Positions 28,608 through 39,055 are shown, numbered from the stretch's first letter. The stretch: DNA of 44,024 nucleotides from Enterobacteriaceae bacterium B14 (GCA_000307305.1 DF158882.1:1833454-1877477); one strand, 5' to 3'. The notes: generated from the letters alone by a model not told the origin. Translations and numbers: made by a program.

Positions 28608-30497
28608 ATGAAATCCGAGACGCTAACTGTCCAGCAAATATTCCAAGATCGCCGACAATATTGTGTTCCCTTCTACCAGCGAGCCTATGTATGGACTCAA
28701 CGAAATCAGTGGTCTGCTTTGCTGGAGGATATCACCGAAAAAGCTCAGATCCGCCTCTCGGGTACAAAACCGACTCCCCATTTTCTTGGCGCGGTAGTGC
28801 TGGAGCCACAACTCAAGAACGGCTTGATGGGCGTGGACACTTTGCACATTATCGATGGTCAGCAACGACTGACTACGCTCCAATATATTCTGGCATCCAT
28901 CCGACTGGCCTTGCGTGCAACTGGCCTTTCCGATTTAGAGATGCTAGTGCTGCCTTGCTTGCAAAACACAAACGAAGCAACAATGCGAAATAAAGAGGTC
29001 GAACGCTTCAAACTGTGGCCAACATTTCGCGATCAAGCTCACTTTATTCAAAGTCTTAACGTTGATAATGTCGATGATCTCCGTAAAGTTTTCTCTGATA
29101 GCTTTACATTGCATGGCACACTGCGTAAGCATTTCAGCCATCCTCCGTCACTGGAGGCACAGTGGTTCTTTAGTGGCAACTTTATCAAGTGGATTCGCTC
29201 GGAGGGTCACTCCTTACAACAAAATGCAGAGGCGCTGATTGAAGCTGTGATGGCAGACCTGAAACTGGTCAGCATATCTCTTGAGGCAGAAGACGACGCT
29301 CAAATCATTTTTGAAACGTTAAATGGCCGGGGCGCTGAACTTCATGCGACGGACCTCATTCGCAACTATATTTTTATGCGCGCTGAACATGATGGCATCA
29401 ATGCCGCTACGTTGTATGAAAATAACTGGAAACCCTTTGAAGACTCGTACTGGACTGAAAAACAACGCCGTGGTCGTATAAACAAACCTCGCCTAGAGTG
29501 GCTAATTCACGCAACACTGCAAGCAGAAAAGCAACGTGAAGTAGACCTTTCTCGCCTTTACAATGAATATCGGGACTATGTAACTAAGGGTTCGCCTTCA
29601 CACCGAGCCGATCAGCAGGTTGAACTCCTCAATCGATATGCTCTTCAATACAAAGAACTGATCGGTGGTTTGGACACAACGCCTATCGCGTGCCTTGGTC
29701 GACGCATCGCAGCTTATGACGTGACCACGATTTATCCTCTTGCATTGCTCATTTCAGTTGCTGACATCTCTGATACTGAAAAGACAACCATGTACAACGA
29801 TCTTGTCTCGTATGTGGTGCGAAGAGCGGTGTGTGGCCTGACGCCCAAGAACTATAACAACGTCTTTATGAATGTCGTGCGTCACTTAGCTAAAACCGGC
29901 GTTTCCAGTATTGAATTACGCAGCACCCTTAATAGCTTGAATGGTAAGGCCTCTCGTTGGCCGAGTGACTCTGAATTCCTCAATGCTTGCACCACTGCAC
30001 GACTTTACCCTGGCAGGCTTGATGCGCAGAAGATGCGCTCGATGCTAACTGAGCTTGAGGGGGAACTTCGTCGCTTGGTGAAAACAGAGGAGCCAGTTGT
30101 TCCAAACCTTTCCAGTCTCGATATTGATCATCTCATGCCTCAAAACTGGTACTCCCATTGGCCTCTCGAAAATGGGCATGCCGTGACAAACTCAGACGTT
30201 ACGGCAGTGAACCAGATAGTTCTGGCCGGCGCTGAACTCACACACGAGCAACAACTTGTCTGGAAGCGGCAACAAGCTATCGCAACACTGGGAAATCTAA
30301 CCTTGCTCAATCTCAGCGTGAATCGTTCGGTCCAACACTCTGCGTTTCAAAAGAAACGGGATGGCCTCATTACCCATACCAGCCTGCGCTTGAACGTGCC
30401 ACTGATCGCCAAGGATACATGGAGTGAGGAGCAAATCCTCGCCCGGAGCGAGTTGCTGGGGAATGCTGCTCTAAGAATCTGGCCGAAGGGCGATTAA
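28608..30497 (+). CDS. DUF262/DUF1524 protein, GmrSD- or SspE-like nuclease, probable phage defence
   Basis: A 629-residue protein joining two domains found in modification-dependent restriction enzymes. The N-terminal DUF262 domain (GmrS-like) has VPFYQRAYVW at 20-29 and the IIDGQQRLTT signature at 81-90, needed for nucleotide hydrolysis. Around 235-262 lie the conserved FETLNGRGAELHATDLIRN residues. The C-terminal DUF1524 domain (GmrD-like, His-Me/HNH nuclease) has SLDIDHLMPQNW with H508 and a later LGNLTLLN plus NRSVQHSAFQKKRD. The frame appears intact. AAAGGTAACCC precedes the ATG. Relatives cut glucosylated or phosphorothioated DNA (GmrSD, SspE). No phosphorothioation genes are nearby, so it may act alone. 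It lies in an island remnant beside tRNA-Phe. Confidence 0.85.
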   Translation: MKSETLTVQQIFQDRRQYCVPFYQRAYVWTQRNQWSALLEDITEKAQIRLSGTKPTPHFLGAVVLEPQLKNGLMGVDTLHIIDGQQRLTTLQYILASIRLALRATGLSDLEMLVLPCLQNTNEATMRNKEVERFKLWPTFRDQAHFIQSLNVDNVDDLRKVFSDSFTLHGTLRKHFSHPPSLEAQWFFSGNFIKWIRSEGHSLQQNAEALIEAVMADLKLVSISLEAEDDAQIIFETLNGRGAELHATDLIRNYIFMRAEHDGINAATLYENNWKPFEDSYWTEKQRRGRINKPRLEWLIHATLQAEKQREVDLSRLYNEYRDYVTKGSPSHRADQQVELLNRYALQYKELIGGLDTTPIACLGRRIAAYDVTTIYPLALLISVADISDTEKTTMYNDLVSYVVRRAVCGLTPKNYNNVFMNVVRHLAKTGVSSIELRSTLNSLNGKASRWPSDSEFLNACTTARLYPGRLDAQKMRSMLTELEGELRRLVKTEEPVVPNLSSLDIDHLMPQNWYSHWPLENGHAVTNSDVTAVNQIVLAGAELTHEQQLVWKRQQAIATLGNLTLLNLSVNRSVQHSAFQKKRDGLITHTSLRLNVPLIAKDTWSEEQILARSELLGNAALRIWPKGD

Positions 30498-30613
30498 TAA
30501 ACTTATTCTAGCGGCATTATAAGGTACAACATTATTGGTACTTTGATGTATCGACAACATTGTTAGTCCACTGCGATTAAAACCATAATGACATTTAATT
30601 GAGCAATACAAAA

Positions 30614-30786
30614 ATGACTCTATTAGAGAAACTATTATCAAAAGGTTATTTTCCTAAAGAGGCTTTACCTCCTTTCTCTACGGAAAAATATGCACGCGCA
30701 ATTGCCAATGGATACGATAATCTACCTCCATTATTTAGAGCCGGAAAACTCATAAGTAAGTGTGCCATTCATAATATTTCCAGGTC
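30614..30786 (+). pseudogene. N-terminal stub of a probable defence-type reverse transcriptase
   Basis: From the ATG at 30614 the frame reads MTLLEKLLSKGYFPKEALPP and ends CAIHNISRS before a stop. The KGYFPKE(L)PPPF pattern and CAIHNxSRS resemble the N-terminal ends of bacterial reverse transcriptases of the unknown-group/Abi defence type, in which a palm domain should follow. Here only about 58 residues remain, and integrase sequence begins at the next bases. The call rests on my memory of such N-termini and should be verified. A TTG at 30599 could add five residues. Confidence 0.5.
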
Positions 30787-31251
30787 ATGACCCGAAATAA
30801 ACGCGATGAGGCTAGAAAGCTCATTAATGAAGGAATCGATCCCACTGAAAAAAAACGGAGTGAAAAGGCTGTATGCCATACGGAGAACACATTTAAAGCT
30901 GTGGCTTTGAGATGGCACGCTAGCAACAAAAAATGGTATGAATCACATCGTGATAACGTGCTAAATAGCCTAGAGACTTATGTCTTCCCACTCATCGGCT
31001 CGCGAGATATCACTTCGTTGGAGAGTCCTGACTTAATACTTCCTGTCAAAGCCGCTAAAGAAAAAGGGATTTATGAGATCGCCTCTCGTTTACAACAACG
31101 GATCAAGGCGATTATGTGCTATGCCGCACAGTCCCGCATTATCAAATATAACCCTGCCGGGGATATGGCTGGGGCATTAACAACCGTAAAAAGCCAACAC
31201 CGCCCTGCCCTTAGGTTAGACTGTATCTCTGATACTCCTTGCCAATATTGA
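30787..31251 (+). pseudogene. Tyrosine integrase fragment (P4/IntB type)
   Basis: A piece of an island integrase. The frame covers part of the N-terminal arm-binding end (RDEARKLINEGIDPTEKKR), the core-binding domain (FKAVALRWHASNKKWYESHR, VFPLIGSRDITSL, RLQQRIKAIMCYAAQ) and RIIKYNPAGDMAGAL. After KSQHRPAL the normal reading shifts frame: the alternative frame continues LLANIDA. The catalytic C-terminal half with the R-H-R-Y residues is absent, because T6SS sequence begins within a few bases. It is thus truncated at both ends and inactive. Confidence 0.8.
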
Positions 31252-31265
31252 TGCTGGAAGGATGG

Positions 31266-32717
31266 TCAATTAATTAACCATGTCCCTGCATTTTCAATCG
31301 TGAACGATTTTTTGTGCAGATCGTCACCAACAAGAACCTCCGCCTGATATTGCCCTGGTGCTAATCTAAGGGAAACAAAGCCATTCTCATCAGGCTCGAC
31401 ACTTTGCTTATTACCATTAATATTCAGCTCAGCCCCCGATTGCAGTTTAAAATAGACCACAGCAACGGGGGCTGGACCTGGGGCTACAACAGGAGCAGTA
31501 GCTGGCGGTACTGGCGTTGAATCTACAACAGAAGTGGGTTGTTCCGAGGGGGTATCTACTACCGTAAGTGGTTCAACCGCCTGTGTCGTTACCGGATTAT
31601 TCACGACAGATGTAGGCTCAGAAGACGCATCTCTATTCAGCCAAGCAATGATCCCAACCATAAGAACGACGGCAACACCTGCACCAAGCATTAACGGGCG
31701 AAAACGCTTTACACTCGGTACTTCTGGTGTTTTAACCTCTGCTTTGGCTTTCGGCGGAGTTACCGCTGGGAGAGGTGTGATAGCCACCGTTCTAGTCGTC
31801 ACTATCTCGTTCTCACTGGCAATAGAGATATGCAAAAGATCCGCCATTTCAGTGATCGTTTGTGGGCGATCCTCAGGCTTTAAGGCCAATGCTCTATCTA
31901 TCGCGTCCAATAAGTCTAACGAATACCCTTTTGGGCGGCGTTCAGTCAAAGATTGATAACGATCTTCAATACTGCGCACCACACTGACAGGAGGAGGCGT
32001 ATCGACAATTAAAGTATGTAAAACCGCACCAAGTGCATAGATATCAGTCCATGGACCTTGCTCGTTCTCGCTGTTTTCAGTGTATTGCTCAATAGGGGCA
32101 AAACCGGGTTTAAGCATGATCTCCGTTTCATCGGACAGGTTACCGATCTCTTTACGAGCAGAACCGAAATCCAACAGCACGGGCAACAGGTTGTCCTGAA
32201 TCTGAATATTATCCAGTGAGATATCCCTGTGTAGATAACCTTCCTGATGAATCGTGTCGATCGCGCTGAGTAAAGGAGGCAGCAGATTGCGGATCCAAGC
32301 CTCATTAATTTGCTCTGGATGCTGGCCCCAGAATTTTTTCAGCGTGGTACCGGTATAAAACCGTGTTCCTATGTAAGCTGTGCCATTCTCTTCCCAAAAG
32401 CGCAAGACATGAAGCAGCGCAGGATGGGAAAAACGGGCAAGTAGACGCGCTTCCTGAATAAAACTGTTCAGCCCAGCCTGAAAGGTTCGCTGAAAACGCT
32501 CACCGCGTAAACTGAGCGTTAAGTCTTCATTACGCATAACCAGCGTAGAGGGGATGTACTCTTTGATCGCAATAATACGCTCTAGCTGGTGATCATAGGC
32601 ACGATATACGATGCCAAATCCCCCTTCGCCAATCACTTCCTTTATCTCAAACTCCTTGAAACGATAACCGATAGGTAGACTGTTTGAATTGGGTTTTATG
32701 ATTCCGTTCCCTGACAT
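31266..32717 (-). CDS. ppkA: T6SS Ser/Thr protein kinase, PpkA-type
   Basis: A membrane-anchored eukaryotic-like kinase of 483 residues. The kinase domain (about 20-290) has the glycine loop GEGGFG at 30-35, K52 in IAIKEY, catalytic HRDISLDN with D165, and D183 in LLDFGSA. A single membrane span lies at about 341-360, followed by a proline/threonine-rich linker and a C-terminal beta domain of PEGA-like look (ELNINGNKQSVEPDENGFVSLRLAPGQY) in the periplasm. In known systems PpkA phosphorylates the FHA protein and switches on T6SS firing, with PppA reversing it; both partners are encoded in this operon. It is the last gene of the operon, 45 bases after clpV. Confidence 0.9.
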   Translation of the reverse strand: MSGNGIIKPNSNSLPIGYRFKEFEIKEVIGEGGFGIVYRAYDHQLERIIAIKEYIPSTLVMRNEDLTLSLRGERFQRTFQAGLNSFIQEARLLARFSHPALLHVLRFWEENGTAYIGTRFYTGTTLKKFWGQHPEQINEAWIRNLLPPLLSAIDTIHQEGYLHRDISLDNIQIQDNLLPVLLDFGSARKEIGNLSDETEIMLKPGFAPIEQYTENSENEQGPWTDIYALGAVLHTLIVDTPPPVSVVRSIEDRYQSLTERRPKGYSLDLLDAIDRALALKPEDRPQTITEMADLLHISIASENEIVTTRTVAITPLPAVTPPKAKAEVKTPEVPSVKRFRPLMLGAGVAVVLMVGIIAWLNRDASSEPTSVVNNPVTTQAVEPLTVVDTPSEQPTSVVDSTPVPPATAPVVAPGPAPVAVVYFKLQSGAELNINGNKQSVEPDENGFVSLRLAPGQYQAEVLVGDDLHKKSFTIENAGTWLIN

Positions 32718-32762
32718 AGTAATGATTCTCTGTAATCAAATGACCAATACGAATGAATAGTT

Positions 32763-35441
32763 TTATGCCTGAAATTGGCAGTGAAATTCGCCGTTCTGCA
32801 TGGAAATATGCAACTGTCGATAGGTTTCTGAATTAGCGCTGGCTGCCAGCAGGGTATAACTTATCTGCGGTAGCAATGTATTGGTGAGGATTGCATCCAC
32901 CATACGCCCACCGGACTCAACCTCAGTACAACGGCTAACTATCTGCTGTACTACCTCGTCATCAAACGTACAGGTAATACCATGATTTTCTGCTAAACGA
33001 CGCTGCACGCGACCAAGCTGTAAATGTACGATATTACTAAGGGTCGCATCCGTCAGTGGATAATAAGGCACCACAAGCAAACGCCCCAGTAAAGCAGCAG
33101 GAAATACAGAGAGTAATGGTGGACGCAGAGCCGTCGTCAAAGCCTCTGGCTCTGGCAGTAATTCAGGATCGGCACACAAACTGGCTATCAACTCGGTGCC
33201 AATGTTAGAGGTGAGAATGATAATAGTATTACGGAAATCGATATGCCGCCCTTCACCATCCTCCATCCAACCTTTATCAAAGACTTGGAAGAAAATTTCA
33301 TGCACATCAGGGTGCGCTTTCTCAATTTCGTCCAGCAATACCACGCTATAAGGACGCCGACGTACTGCCTCAGTCAACACACCACCCTCACCATAACCAA
33401 CATATCCCGGTGGCGCACCTTTTAAGGTTGAGACAGTATGTGACTCCTGAAACTCACTCATATTGATAGTAATCACATTCTGTTCGCCGCCGTAGAGTGT
33501 CTCGGCTAGCGCTAATGCCGTTTCTGTTTTACCCACACCAGAAGGGCCTGCTAATAAAAATACACCAACGGGCTTATTAGGATCATCCAAACGTGCGCGT
33601 GAAGTTCTCACTCGATGGGCGATTAAATCCAGTGCATGACGTTGGCCAATCACTCGCTGATTCAGGGTATCGGAGAGTTGTAGCACAGCCTCAATCTCAT
33701 TTTTCACCATACGACCAAGCGGAATACCGGTCCAATCAGAGACAACCGCAGCAACAATATTGGCGTCAACAGCGGCGAAGATAAGTGGTGTCTCACCCTG
33801 TAATTCATTGAGTTGCTGCTGTAGTTCTGCCAACTTCGTGCGTAATTCATCTTCTGAAAGAGCAGGCATCTCAAAATTTTGCTCTTCGGATTCGCTCTCA
33901 GCTAGCTCATCATGTTGCTGAGGTAATTGCTGGTGTAGCTGTGCTCTTAGATCTATCGTCTGTTGGATCAGTGCCAACTCTTGATGCCAGCGTTCAGTCA
34001 ACTGTGCTTGTTGTTCGTGTAATTCCACCAGCTGTATTTCAATCTCTGCGGGGCGCTGTGCATTGCCGATCCCTACTTTCACCTCACGCAAAGCAATACC
34101 CAGTTCAATTTCTAGCGCTTCAATTCGGTGACGGCAATCCTCCACTTGTGCAGGTTCAGCGTGCTGGCTGACCGCAACCCGTGCACAAGCCGTGTCAAGT
34201 AGTGCCACCGCCTTATCAGGTAACTGTCGCGCGGGGATGTAACGATGGGAAAGACGCACGGCTGCATCAACTGCTTCGTCCAATAGCAGCACTCGGTGAT
34301 GTTGCTCCAGCGGGCTAACCGTACTGCGAAGCATTAACAGTGCTTTTTCCTCACTAGGTTCATGCACCTGCACCACCTGGAAACGACGAGTCAGCGCCGG
34401 ATCTTTCTCAATATACTTTTTATACTCAGCCCAGGTAGTTGCCCCCACTGTGCGCAACTGGCCTCGAGCCAATGCAGGTTTCAGCAAATTAGCCGCATCC
34501 CCTGTACCCTGTGCGCCACCCGCACCAACGAGTGTATGGATTTCATCGATAAATAAAATAATGGGGATAGGGCTAGATTGCACTTCGGTGATCAATGCCT
34601 GTAGACGTTTTTCAAACTCGCCTTTCACACCGGCTCCTGCTTGCAGTATGCCGATATCCAGCAAGTACAGCTGTACATCGCGTAACTGTGGAGGCACATC
34701 CCCGCTTGCGATACGTAAGGCTAGCCCTTCAACAACGGCCGTTTTCCCCACGCCAGCCTCACCTGTCAGCAGAGGGTTATTCTGCCGACGACGCATTAAA
34801 ATATCGACGATCTGGCGAATTTCCTCATCACGGCCAGTGACAGGATCGATTTCGCCGTTACGTGCACGCTCTGTCATATTTTGTGCATACTGCGCCAGTA
34901 CGCTCCCTCCAGCAGAAGGGGTGGATGCTGCTGAATGCTCCGGTTCTATGTGCTCTAACGCATTCTCGCTAGAGTCGGCGACAATCGTCATAAATTGATC
35001 GCTCAGAAGTTCGACATTAATCGCATCGAGTTGGACAGAAATTCCTTTTAATACATTGCGTAAATTGTAGGTTTTCAAGATCCCAATGAGCAGATGCCCA
35101 GTGCGAATTTTATTTGCGCCAAACTTCAAAGAGCCGTAGACCCAAGCACGTTCTACGGCGCTGTCGATATGCTCAGACAAATCTGATATAGAGCTTGCGC
35201 CACGAGGTAATCTATCGAGTGCGTCAATAATATTCTGCGTCAGTTTCGCCTCATCTAGAGAGAAGTGGCGAATAATCTGTTGTAGATCCCCATCAGGCGA
35301 TTGCATCAACTGATGAAACCAATGCACCAACTCCACATAGGGGTTACCACGTAATTTACAAAAGGCTGTTGCACTCTCCAGTGAAGTGAATAATAGGCTG
35401 TCCATTTTGCTAAATAAGACCGAACGGCTGATTTCAGACAT
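32763..35441 (-). CDS. clpV: T6SS ATPase ClpV (TssH)
   Basis: ClpV is the AAA+ unfoldase that dismantles the contracted TssBC sheath for recycling. The 892 residues carry an N-terminal Clp-N domain (1-160), a first AAA+ module with Walker A GEAGVGKT at 227-234 and [13 protein letters not shown], a coiled-coil middle part rich in Q and E, and a second AAA+ module with [14 protein letters not shown] and [14 protein letters not shown]. The C-terminal D2 small domain ends the protein. GAGGTAAAGC precedes the ATG. Its sheath substrate genes tssB and tssC are not in the window. Confidence 0.96.
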   Translation of the reverse strand: MSEISRSVLFSKMDSLLFTSLESATAFCKLRGNPYVELVHWFHQLMQSPDGDLQQIIRHFSLDEAKLTQNIIDALDRLPRGASSISDLSEHIDSAVERAWVYGSLKFGANKIRTGHLLIGILKTYNLRNVLKGISVQLDAINVELLSDQFMTIVADSSENALEHIEPEHSAASTPSAGGSVLAQYAQNMTERARNGEIDPVTGRDEEIRQIVDILMRRRQNNPLLTGEAGVGKTAVVEGLALRIASGDVPPQLRDVQLYLLDIGILQAGAGVKGEFEKRLQALITEVQSSPIPIILFIDEIHTLVGAGGAQGTGDAANLLKPALARGQLRTVGATTWAEYKKYIEKDPALTRRFQVVQVHEPSEEKALLMLRSTVSPLEQHHRVLLLDEAVDAAVRLSHRYIPARQLPDKAVALLDTACARVAVSQHAEPAQVEDCRHRIEALEIELGIALREVKVGIGNAQRPAEIEIQLVELHEQQAQLTERWHQELALIQQTIDLRAQLHQQLPQQHDELAESESEEQNFEMPALSEDELRTKLAELQQQLNELQGETPLIFAAVDANIVAAVVSDWTGIPLGRMVKNEIEAVLQLSDTLNQRVIGQRHALDLIAHRVRTSRARLDDPNKPVGVFLLAGPSGVGKTETALALAETLYGGEQNVITINMSEFQESHTVSTLKGAPPGYVGYGEGGVLTEAVRRRPYSVVLLDEIEKAHPDVHEIFFQVFDKGWMEDGEGRHIDFRNTIIILTSNIGTELIASLCADPELLPEPEALTTALRPPLLSVFPAALLGRLLVVPYYPLTDATLSNIVHLQLGRVQRRLAENHGITCTFDDEVVQQIVSRCTEVESGGRMVDAILTNTLLPQISYTLLAASANSETYRQLHISMQNGEFHCQFQA

Positions 35442-35496
35442 GCTTTACCTCAAATCTAAGAATGACAGAACACGATGTGGTTCTAACAAAAAATAA

Positions 35497-36597
35497 TTAA
35501 TAGGGTATTTCTTGGGGTTCTGGGCTGAACACCAAATCATTGGCATCATGTTGGCGTTGAGGGTTCTCCATCCAACTACTCAATCCCAGGCGCTGCCCTC
35601 CACCAAGTTGAACGCCATTTAACTGATCTTTTGCCAAAATCAGCCGAACCTCCCAAACAAACTCAATCCCCACGTATTGGCGTACCCAATCACGTAGCTG
35701 TTTGCAATACTCGGCTCCGGGAAGAAAACGTTCATAATCTTGTTGCGACATCGGCCCAAGCTCAATACGAAACTTATGCTGAATATCCCGCATGGCAACC
35801 CCAAGAAAAGCGGATTCGCCTAAACGAGGGACTCTCCGCCCCTCTTGTAAGCGAGCCTGCTCACTTTTTTCTATCCGTAACCAATGCGGAACGTTCTCTA
35901 CAATTCGCACGGGTACATTGAAATAGTTTTGTAGGATCTTGCTCAACCCTTCGGGATCGCGCCCTTGGCGAACCAAGTGGCCCGCCATAAAATGTTTTGA
36001 GTGGACGTGGAGACTATCGCCTTTCTGCTGCGCTGGTAGACCAATTCCTGTCAGACAGGACAAATATTCATCGAAGCGCCGATTATCTGCACGATCCAGT
36101 GAAACGGTTGGCTGAGCATCTGCCCAAGCGCGGTAAAAAAGCGAGATCAACCGATGGTGAAAGATATTACTAAACGCCAGCAGGGTTCTATCCTGATGGT
36201 GATGCAACCGCTCGCGTACATACTCCGTCAAATGCAAAGGCAGTGGCCCATTAGGGCCAAACAGGCCGAAGCTAAAAATAGACACTTCATGCAGAGTACT
36301 TCCGGCACGTTGGCTCACCTGCGCTAATGTGGAAGGTGCGAAGGATAGCGATGGCTCCTGCCCAAGACGCAATAGATCGTGGCTTGGCTGAGGCGCACGG
36401 CCTAGTAAATACGCACCTCCTCCCTGGGCATCAATACGACGCAATAACTGGAAAATATCGTATAGATAAGGTTCAGCCTCCAATTTTTGCCAAAAATCTT
36501 CCGGCAAACGGCTAAGGGCCGAGATATCTGTTGGTATTGGTGCTGACTCTGATCTTGATAGCACTTCTAAGCTCGCAGCATCAATGAGTTCATTCAT
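35497..36597 (-). CDS. tssG: T6SS baseplate protein TssG
   Basis: TssG (ImpH/VasB, DUF1305) is part of the TssEFGK baseplate wedge of the injection machine. It has 366 residues with the family's FDIFQLLRRIDAQGG-like start (here YDIFQLLRRIDAQGGGAYLLG), FGLFGPNGPLPLHLTEYVRER and LGESAFLGVAMRD. It overlaps the end of tssF by four bases, the usual coupling of these two partners, and is followed by clpV. Confidence 0.95.
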   Translation of the reverse strand: MNELIDAASLEVLSRSESAPIPTDISALSRLPEDFWQKLEAEPYLYDIFQLLRRIDAQGGGAYLLGRAPQPSHDLLRLGQEPSLSFAPSTLAQVSQRAGSTLHEVSIFSFGLFGPNGPLPLHLTEYVRERLHHHQDRTLLAFSNIFHHRLISLFYRAWADAQPTVSLDRADNRRFDEYLSCLTGIGLPAQQKGDSLHVHSKHFMAGHLVRQGRDPEGLSKILQNYFNVPVRIVENVPHWLRIEKSEQARLQEGRRVPRLGESAFLGVAMRDIQHKFRIELGPMSQQDYERFLPGAEYCKQLRDWVRQYVGIEFVWEVRLILAKDQLNGVQLGGGQRLGLSSWMENPQRQHDANDLVFSPEPQEIPY

Positions 36598-38480
36598 ATC
36601 AGCGACCTTTTACCCATACGAGCCTGCCACGAAGCAATCTCTCCCCGTTGTTGGCTAAGCAACGTCATCTCCGTGAAGGCATTAATGGAAACCAAACGTG
36701 AAAACAGACGCTCTAACACACAGCCGAGCAAATAAGCACTGCCCCCTGAGAACGCCTGCTCATCTACGGTCAGATCGATAGCGATCCCTCGGGCAAAAAC
36801 AATCGGTCCCGGTTCTGGTACTCGACGATATACCGGTCTCAGATGGCAATGACGCACCCCGTTAATCTGTTTCGCGATAGCGGGGTCACTCAGGTCACTG
36901 TATAGGCTAAGAAGTTGGCGTAAGCTGGCAGCACCCTGCTCTGGCTCACTATCCATCAGGCTTAAATAATTCAGTTGTAATTGGCTGATTAATTGCCAAG
37001 TAACGATGCCTTCACCCAGTGCCGCTTTTGGCGATGTCGGGCCTTTTCTTAGGAAGACCTGCTTAGCCGGAAATGAGTCCGGCATCATAAATTGCCCATG
37101 CTCCTGCTGCAAAAGCGCCAATGGCAGATCACGGTTGGTGCATAGCACATCTGCGGTCAAATATTTGAGATCGCTGTGCCATGGTGATTGATGTTCATCC
37201 ACCAGAGAAATGAATACTTCTGAGCCAATATAACCAGTACGAGTCCCATAGCGACGTGCACGCTCAGAAAGAGAGCGCTGCTCACGGCGTAATGAGAAAT
37301 AGGCACCATAATGATTCTCATCAGTGCTCTGTGTGGCATAGAAATGACGAAACTCCTGTTCATGCGGCTTGTCACGCGAGCCACCAGCCAAACGCCGCAC
37401 TGAGAAAATTTCGTAATCAAGAGGATGAATATTATCTACTACTAAATGATATTCATGATTCTTGTCATTCACGGAGATACGTTCAGCAATTTTGGGAAAC
37501 AGGTTGATAATCGGCGTGCAATGCAACGCTAGATGGCTCTGGTCCACAACTCGTTCTAGAGCGGCATCCTGCTTATCTAGCAACATAATAATTTCAAACT
37601 GTCTTGGTGCTTGTTTGCCCTCAGGTACACTTTCTAACAAGGATTGCAGACCACTAATACTGAAAAACTGAAAACGTGCAGGAAAAGCGAAATACTCCTG
37701 TAGCAAGCGGTAACCATCGAAGTTACGCAGATCATTAGGCAAGAGTGCCTGATCTGGTTCGAAACCTTCTTGGCGTAACATATGCAGTGGCAATACCTGT
37801 CGTTGTGGACGTGGCTCCACCGTCTGACAGATTAAGCCAACCGAATGTTGCATGATCAACTCTTGTAACTGCTGGGCGTGGAGATCGCTCCCTGAAAGAT
37901 AGAGCATCAAATGGTCAAGTTTCAGTTTGTTCAAGGTAACCGTTTCGTAGCACTCAAATCTGATTCGTAAAGCGCTAACCGCCCCACAATGTTGTAATTT
38001 CATGCTGGAAAGCGGCAGATCTGCAGGGATCCCACCCAATTCAACACTTTTGATATTTATTGGCTGTAGTGTCACATCCTGTGCCGTTGTATAACAGCAA
38101 GTGACGCCGTTTTTCTTCATCACTTGGCTGTCCAACATCGTTCCCCTAGGTACCAAAACCCCTTTACTAATATCGCCTTTACTGCAATCAGGCCGGAGTT
38201 CTGCAATCGCCATAGATGGCGTAGGGGCGAGATAATTAGGGTAGATAATTTCCAGTAAACGTTGAGAGAAACGAGGGAATTCGGCATCCATCTTCAATTG
38301 CACACGTGAAGTAAGGAATGCGACTCCCTCCATCAAGCGCTCAATGTAGGGGTCAGTAATATCGATACCCTGCATTCCCAAACGTCCCGCGACTTTTGGA
38401 TAATTCTCCGCAAACTCCGCCCCCATTTCGCGAAAATAGGCCAGCTCACGGTTGTAATACTCTAAAAGTTTACGGTTCAT
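36594..38480 (-). CDS. tssF: T6SS baseplate protein TssF
   Basis: TssF (ImpG/VasA, DUF879) is the large wedge subunit of the T6SS baseplate, working as a complex with TssG. The 628 residues start LLEYYNRELAYFREMGAEFA and contain DPYIERLMEGVAFLTSRVQ and SQRLLEIIYPNYLAPTPSM, all typical. It lies three bases after tssE and overlaps tssG by four. Confidence 0.95.
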   Translation of the reverse strand: MNRKLLEYYNRELAYFREMGAEFAENYPKVAGRLGMQGIDITDPYIERLMEGVAFLTSRVQLKMDAEFPRFSQRLLEIIYPNYLAPTPSMAIAELRPDCSKGDISKGVLVPRGTMLDSQVMKKNGVTCCYTTAQDVTLQPINIKSVELGGIPADLPLSSMKLQHCGAVSALRIRFECYETVTLNKLKLDHLMLYLSGSDLHAQQLQELIMQHSVGLICQTVEPRPQRQVLPLHMLRQEGFEPDQALLPNDLRNFDGYRLLQEYFAFPARFQFFSISGLQSLLESVPEGKQAPRQFEIIMLLDKQDAALERVVDQSHLALHCTPIINLFPKIAERISVNDKNHEYHLVVDNIHPLDYEIFSVRRLAGGSRDKPHEQEFRHFYATQSTDENHYGAYFSLRREQRSLSERARRYGTRTGYIGSEVFISLVDEHQSPWHSDLKYLTADVLCTNRDLPLALLQQEHGQFMMPDSFPAKQVFLRKGPTSPKAALGEGIVTWQLISQLQLNYLSLMDSEPEQGAASLRQLLSLYSDLSDPAIAKQINGVRHCHLRPVYRRVPEPGPIVFARGIAIDLTVDEQAFSGGSAYLLGCVLERLFSRLVSINAFTEMTLLSQQRGEIASWQARMGKRSLI

Positions 38481-38483
38481 CGC

Positions 38484-39053
38484 TTACCCCACATCCTTGA
38501 GTTCGAAATGACCATTCTCCAAATCAAGGTCGGTACGAAACAGAAACTCCAGTGGATAAGGCACACACCACAGGCGACCTTTAATTTCTATCGACAATAC
38601 GTTATGAAGCTCTAACGAATTGATATTGGAAATGCAGTTAACCTGTAGCCCTTCGGGTAAAATTCGGGGTTCAAAGACTAAGATAGACTCAGTGAGTGCC
38701 TGCTGAATGTCTGGCCACTCAATATCAGACATGCGCTTACCCGCCATTGATGTAATGCCGTAGTTAACCGTAGAACGTTGTACCTCAGGATAGTGCTCAA
38801 GATCGATACTTGACTCGTTGTTAACACAGTTGAACAACCATTGCAGATCACGCAACACTCGCTTGCGCAACTCACTGTGTGAAAGCAAATGTTGTGCTGC
38901 GGCTTCCTGCTTTTTCTGTGGTTCATTGTCAGTGAGTAGATCGAGCAGAACGGGTTGTATCTTATCGCGCGATGTCAAACGCTCACCATCCTGACGGAAA
39001 CGATATCCCTGCTGCCGCAGATGAACGTTACCAAGAAGTGTATCGTTGCTCAT
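38484..39053 (-). CDS. tssE: T6SS baseplate protein TssE
   Basis: TssE is the gp25-like baseplate component that starts sheath assembly. The 189 residues include VLRDLQWLFNCVNNE and YPEVQRSTVNYGITSMAGK, the conserved core, and LEFLFRTDLDLENGHFE near the end. The glutamate-containing EPR-like motif of gp25 proteins is visible as FEPRILPEG. It begins two bases after tagJ. Confidence 0.93.
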   Translation of the reverse strand: MSNDTLLGNVHLRQQGYRFRQDGERLTSRDKIQPVLLDLLTDNEPQKKQEAAAQHLLSHSELRKRVLRDLQWLFNCVNNESSIDLEHYPEVQRSTVNYGITSMAGKRMSDIEWPDIQQALTESILVFEPRILPEGLQVNCISNINSLELHNVLSIEIKGRLWCVPYPLEFLFRTDLDLENGHFELKDVG

Positions 39054-39055
39054 TA

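Noticed and set aside
28508..28993. 161-codon plus-strand ORF overlapping the DUF262 gene in another frame
   Set aside because: It lies mostly inside the clearly coding DUF262 gene and has no family features.
35497..39053. Many long antisense ORFs within the T6SS genes
   Set aside because: All are shadows of the well-conserved tssE, tssF, tssG and clpV frames on the other strand.
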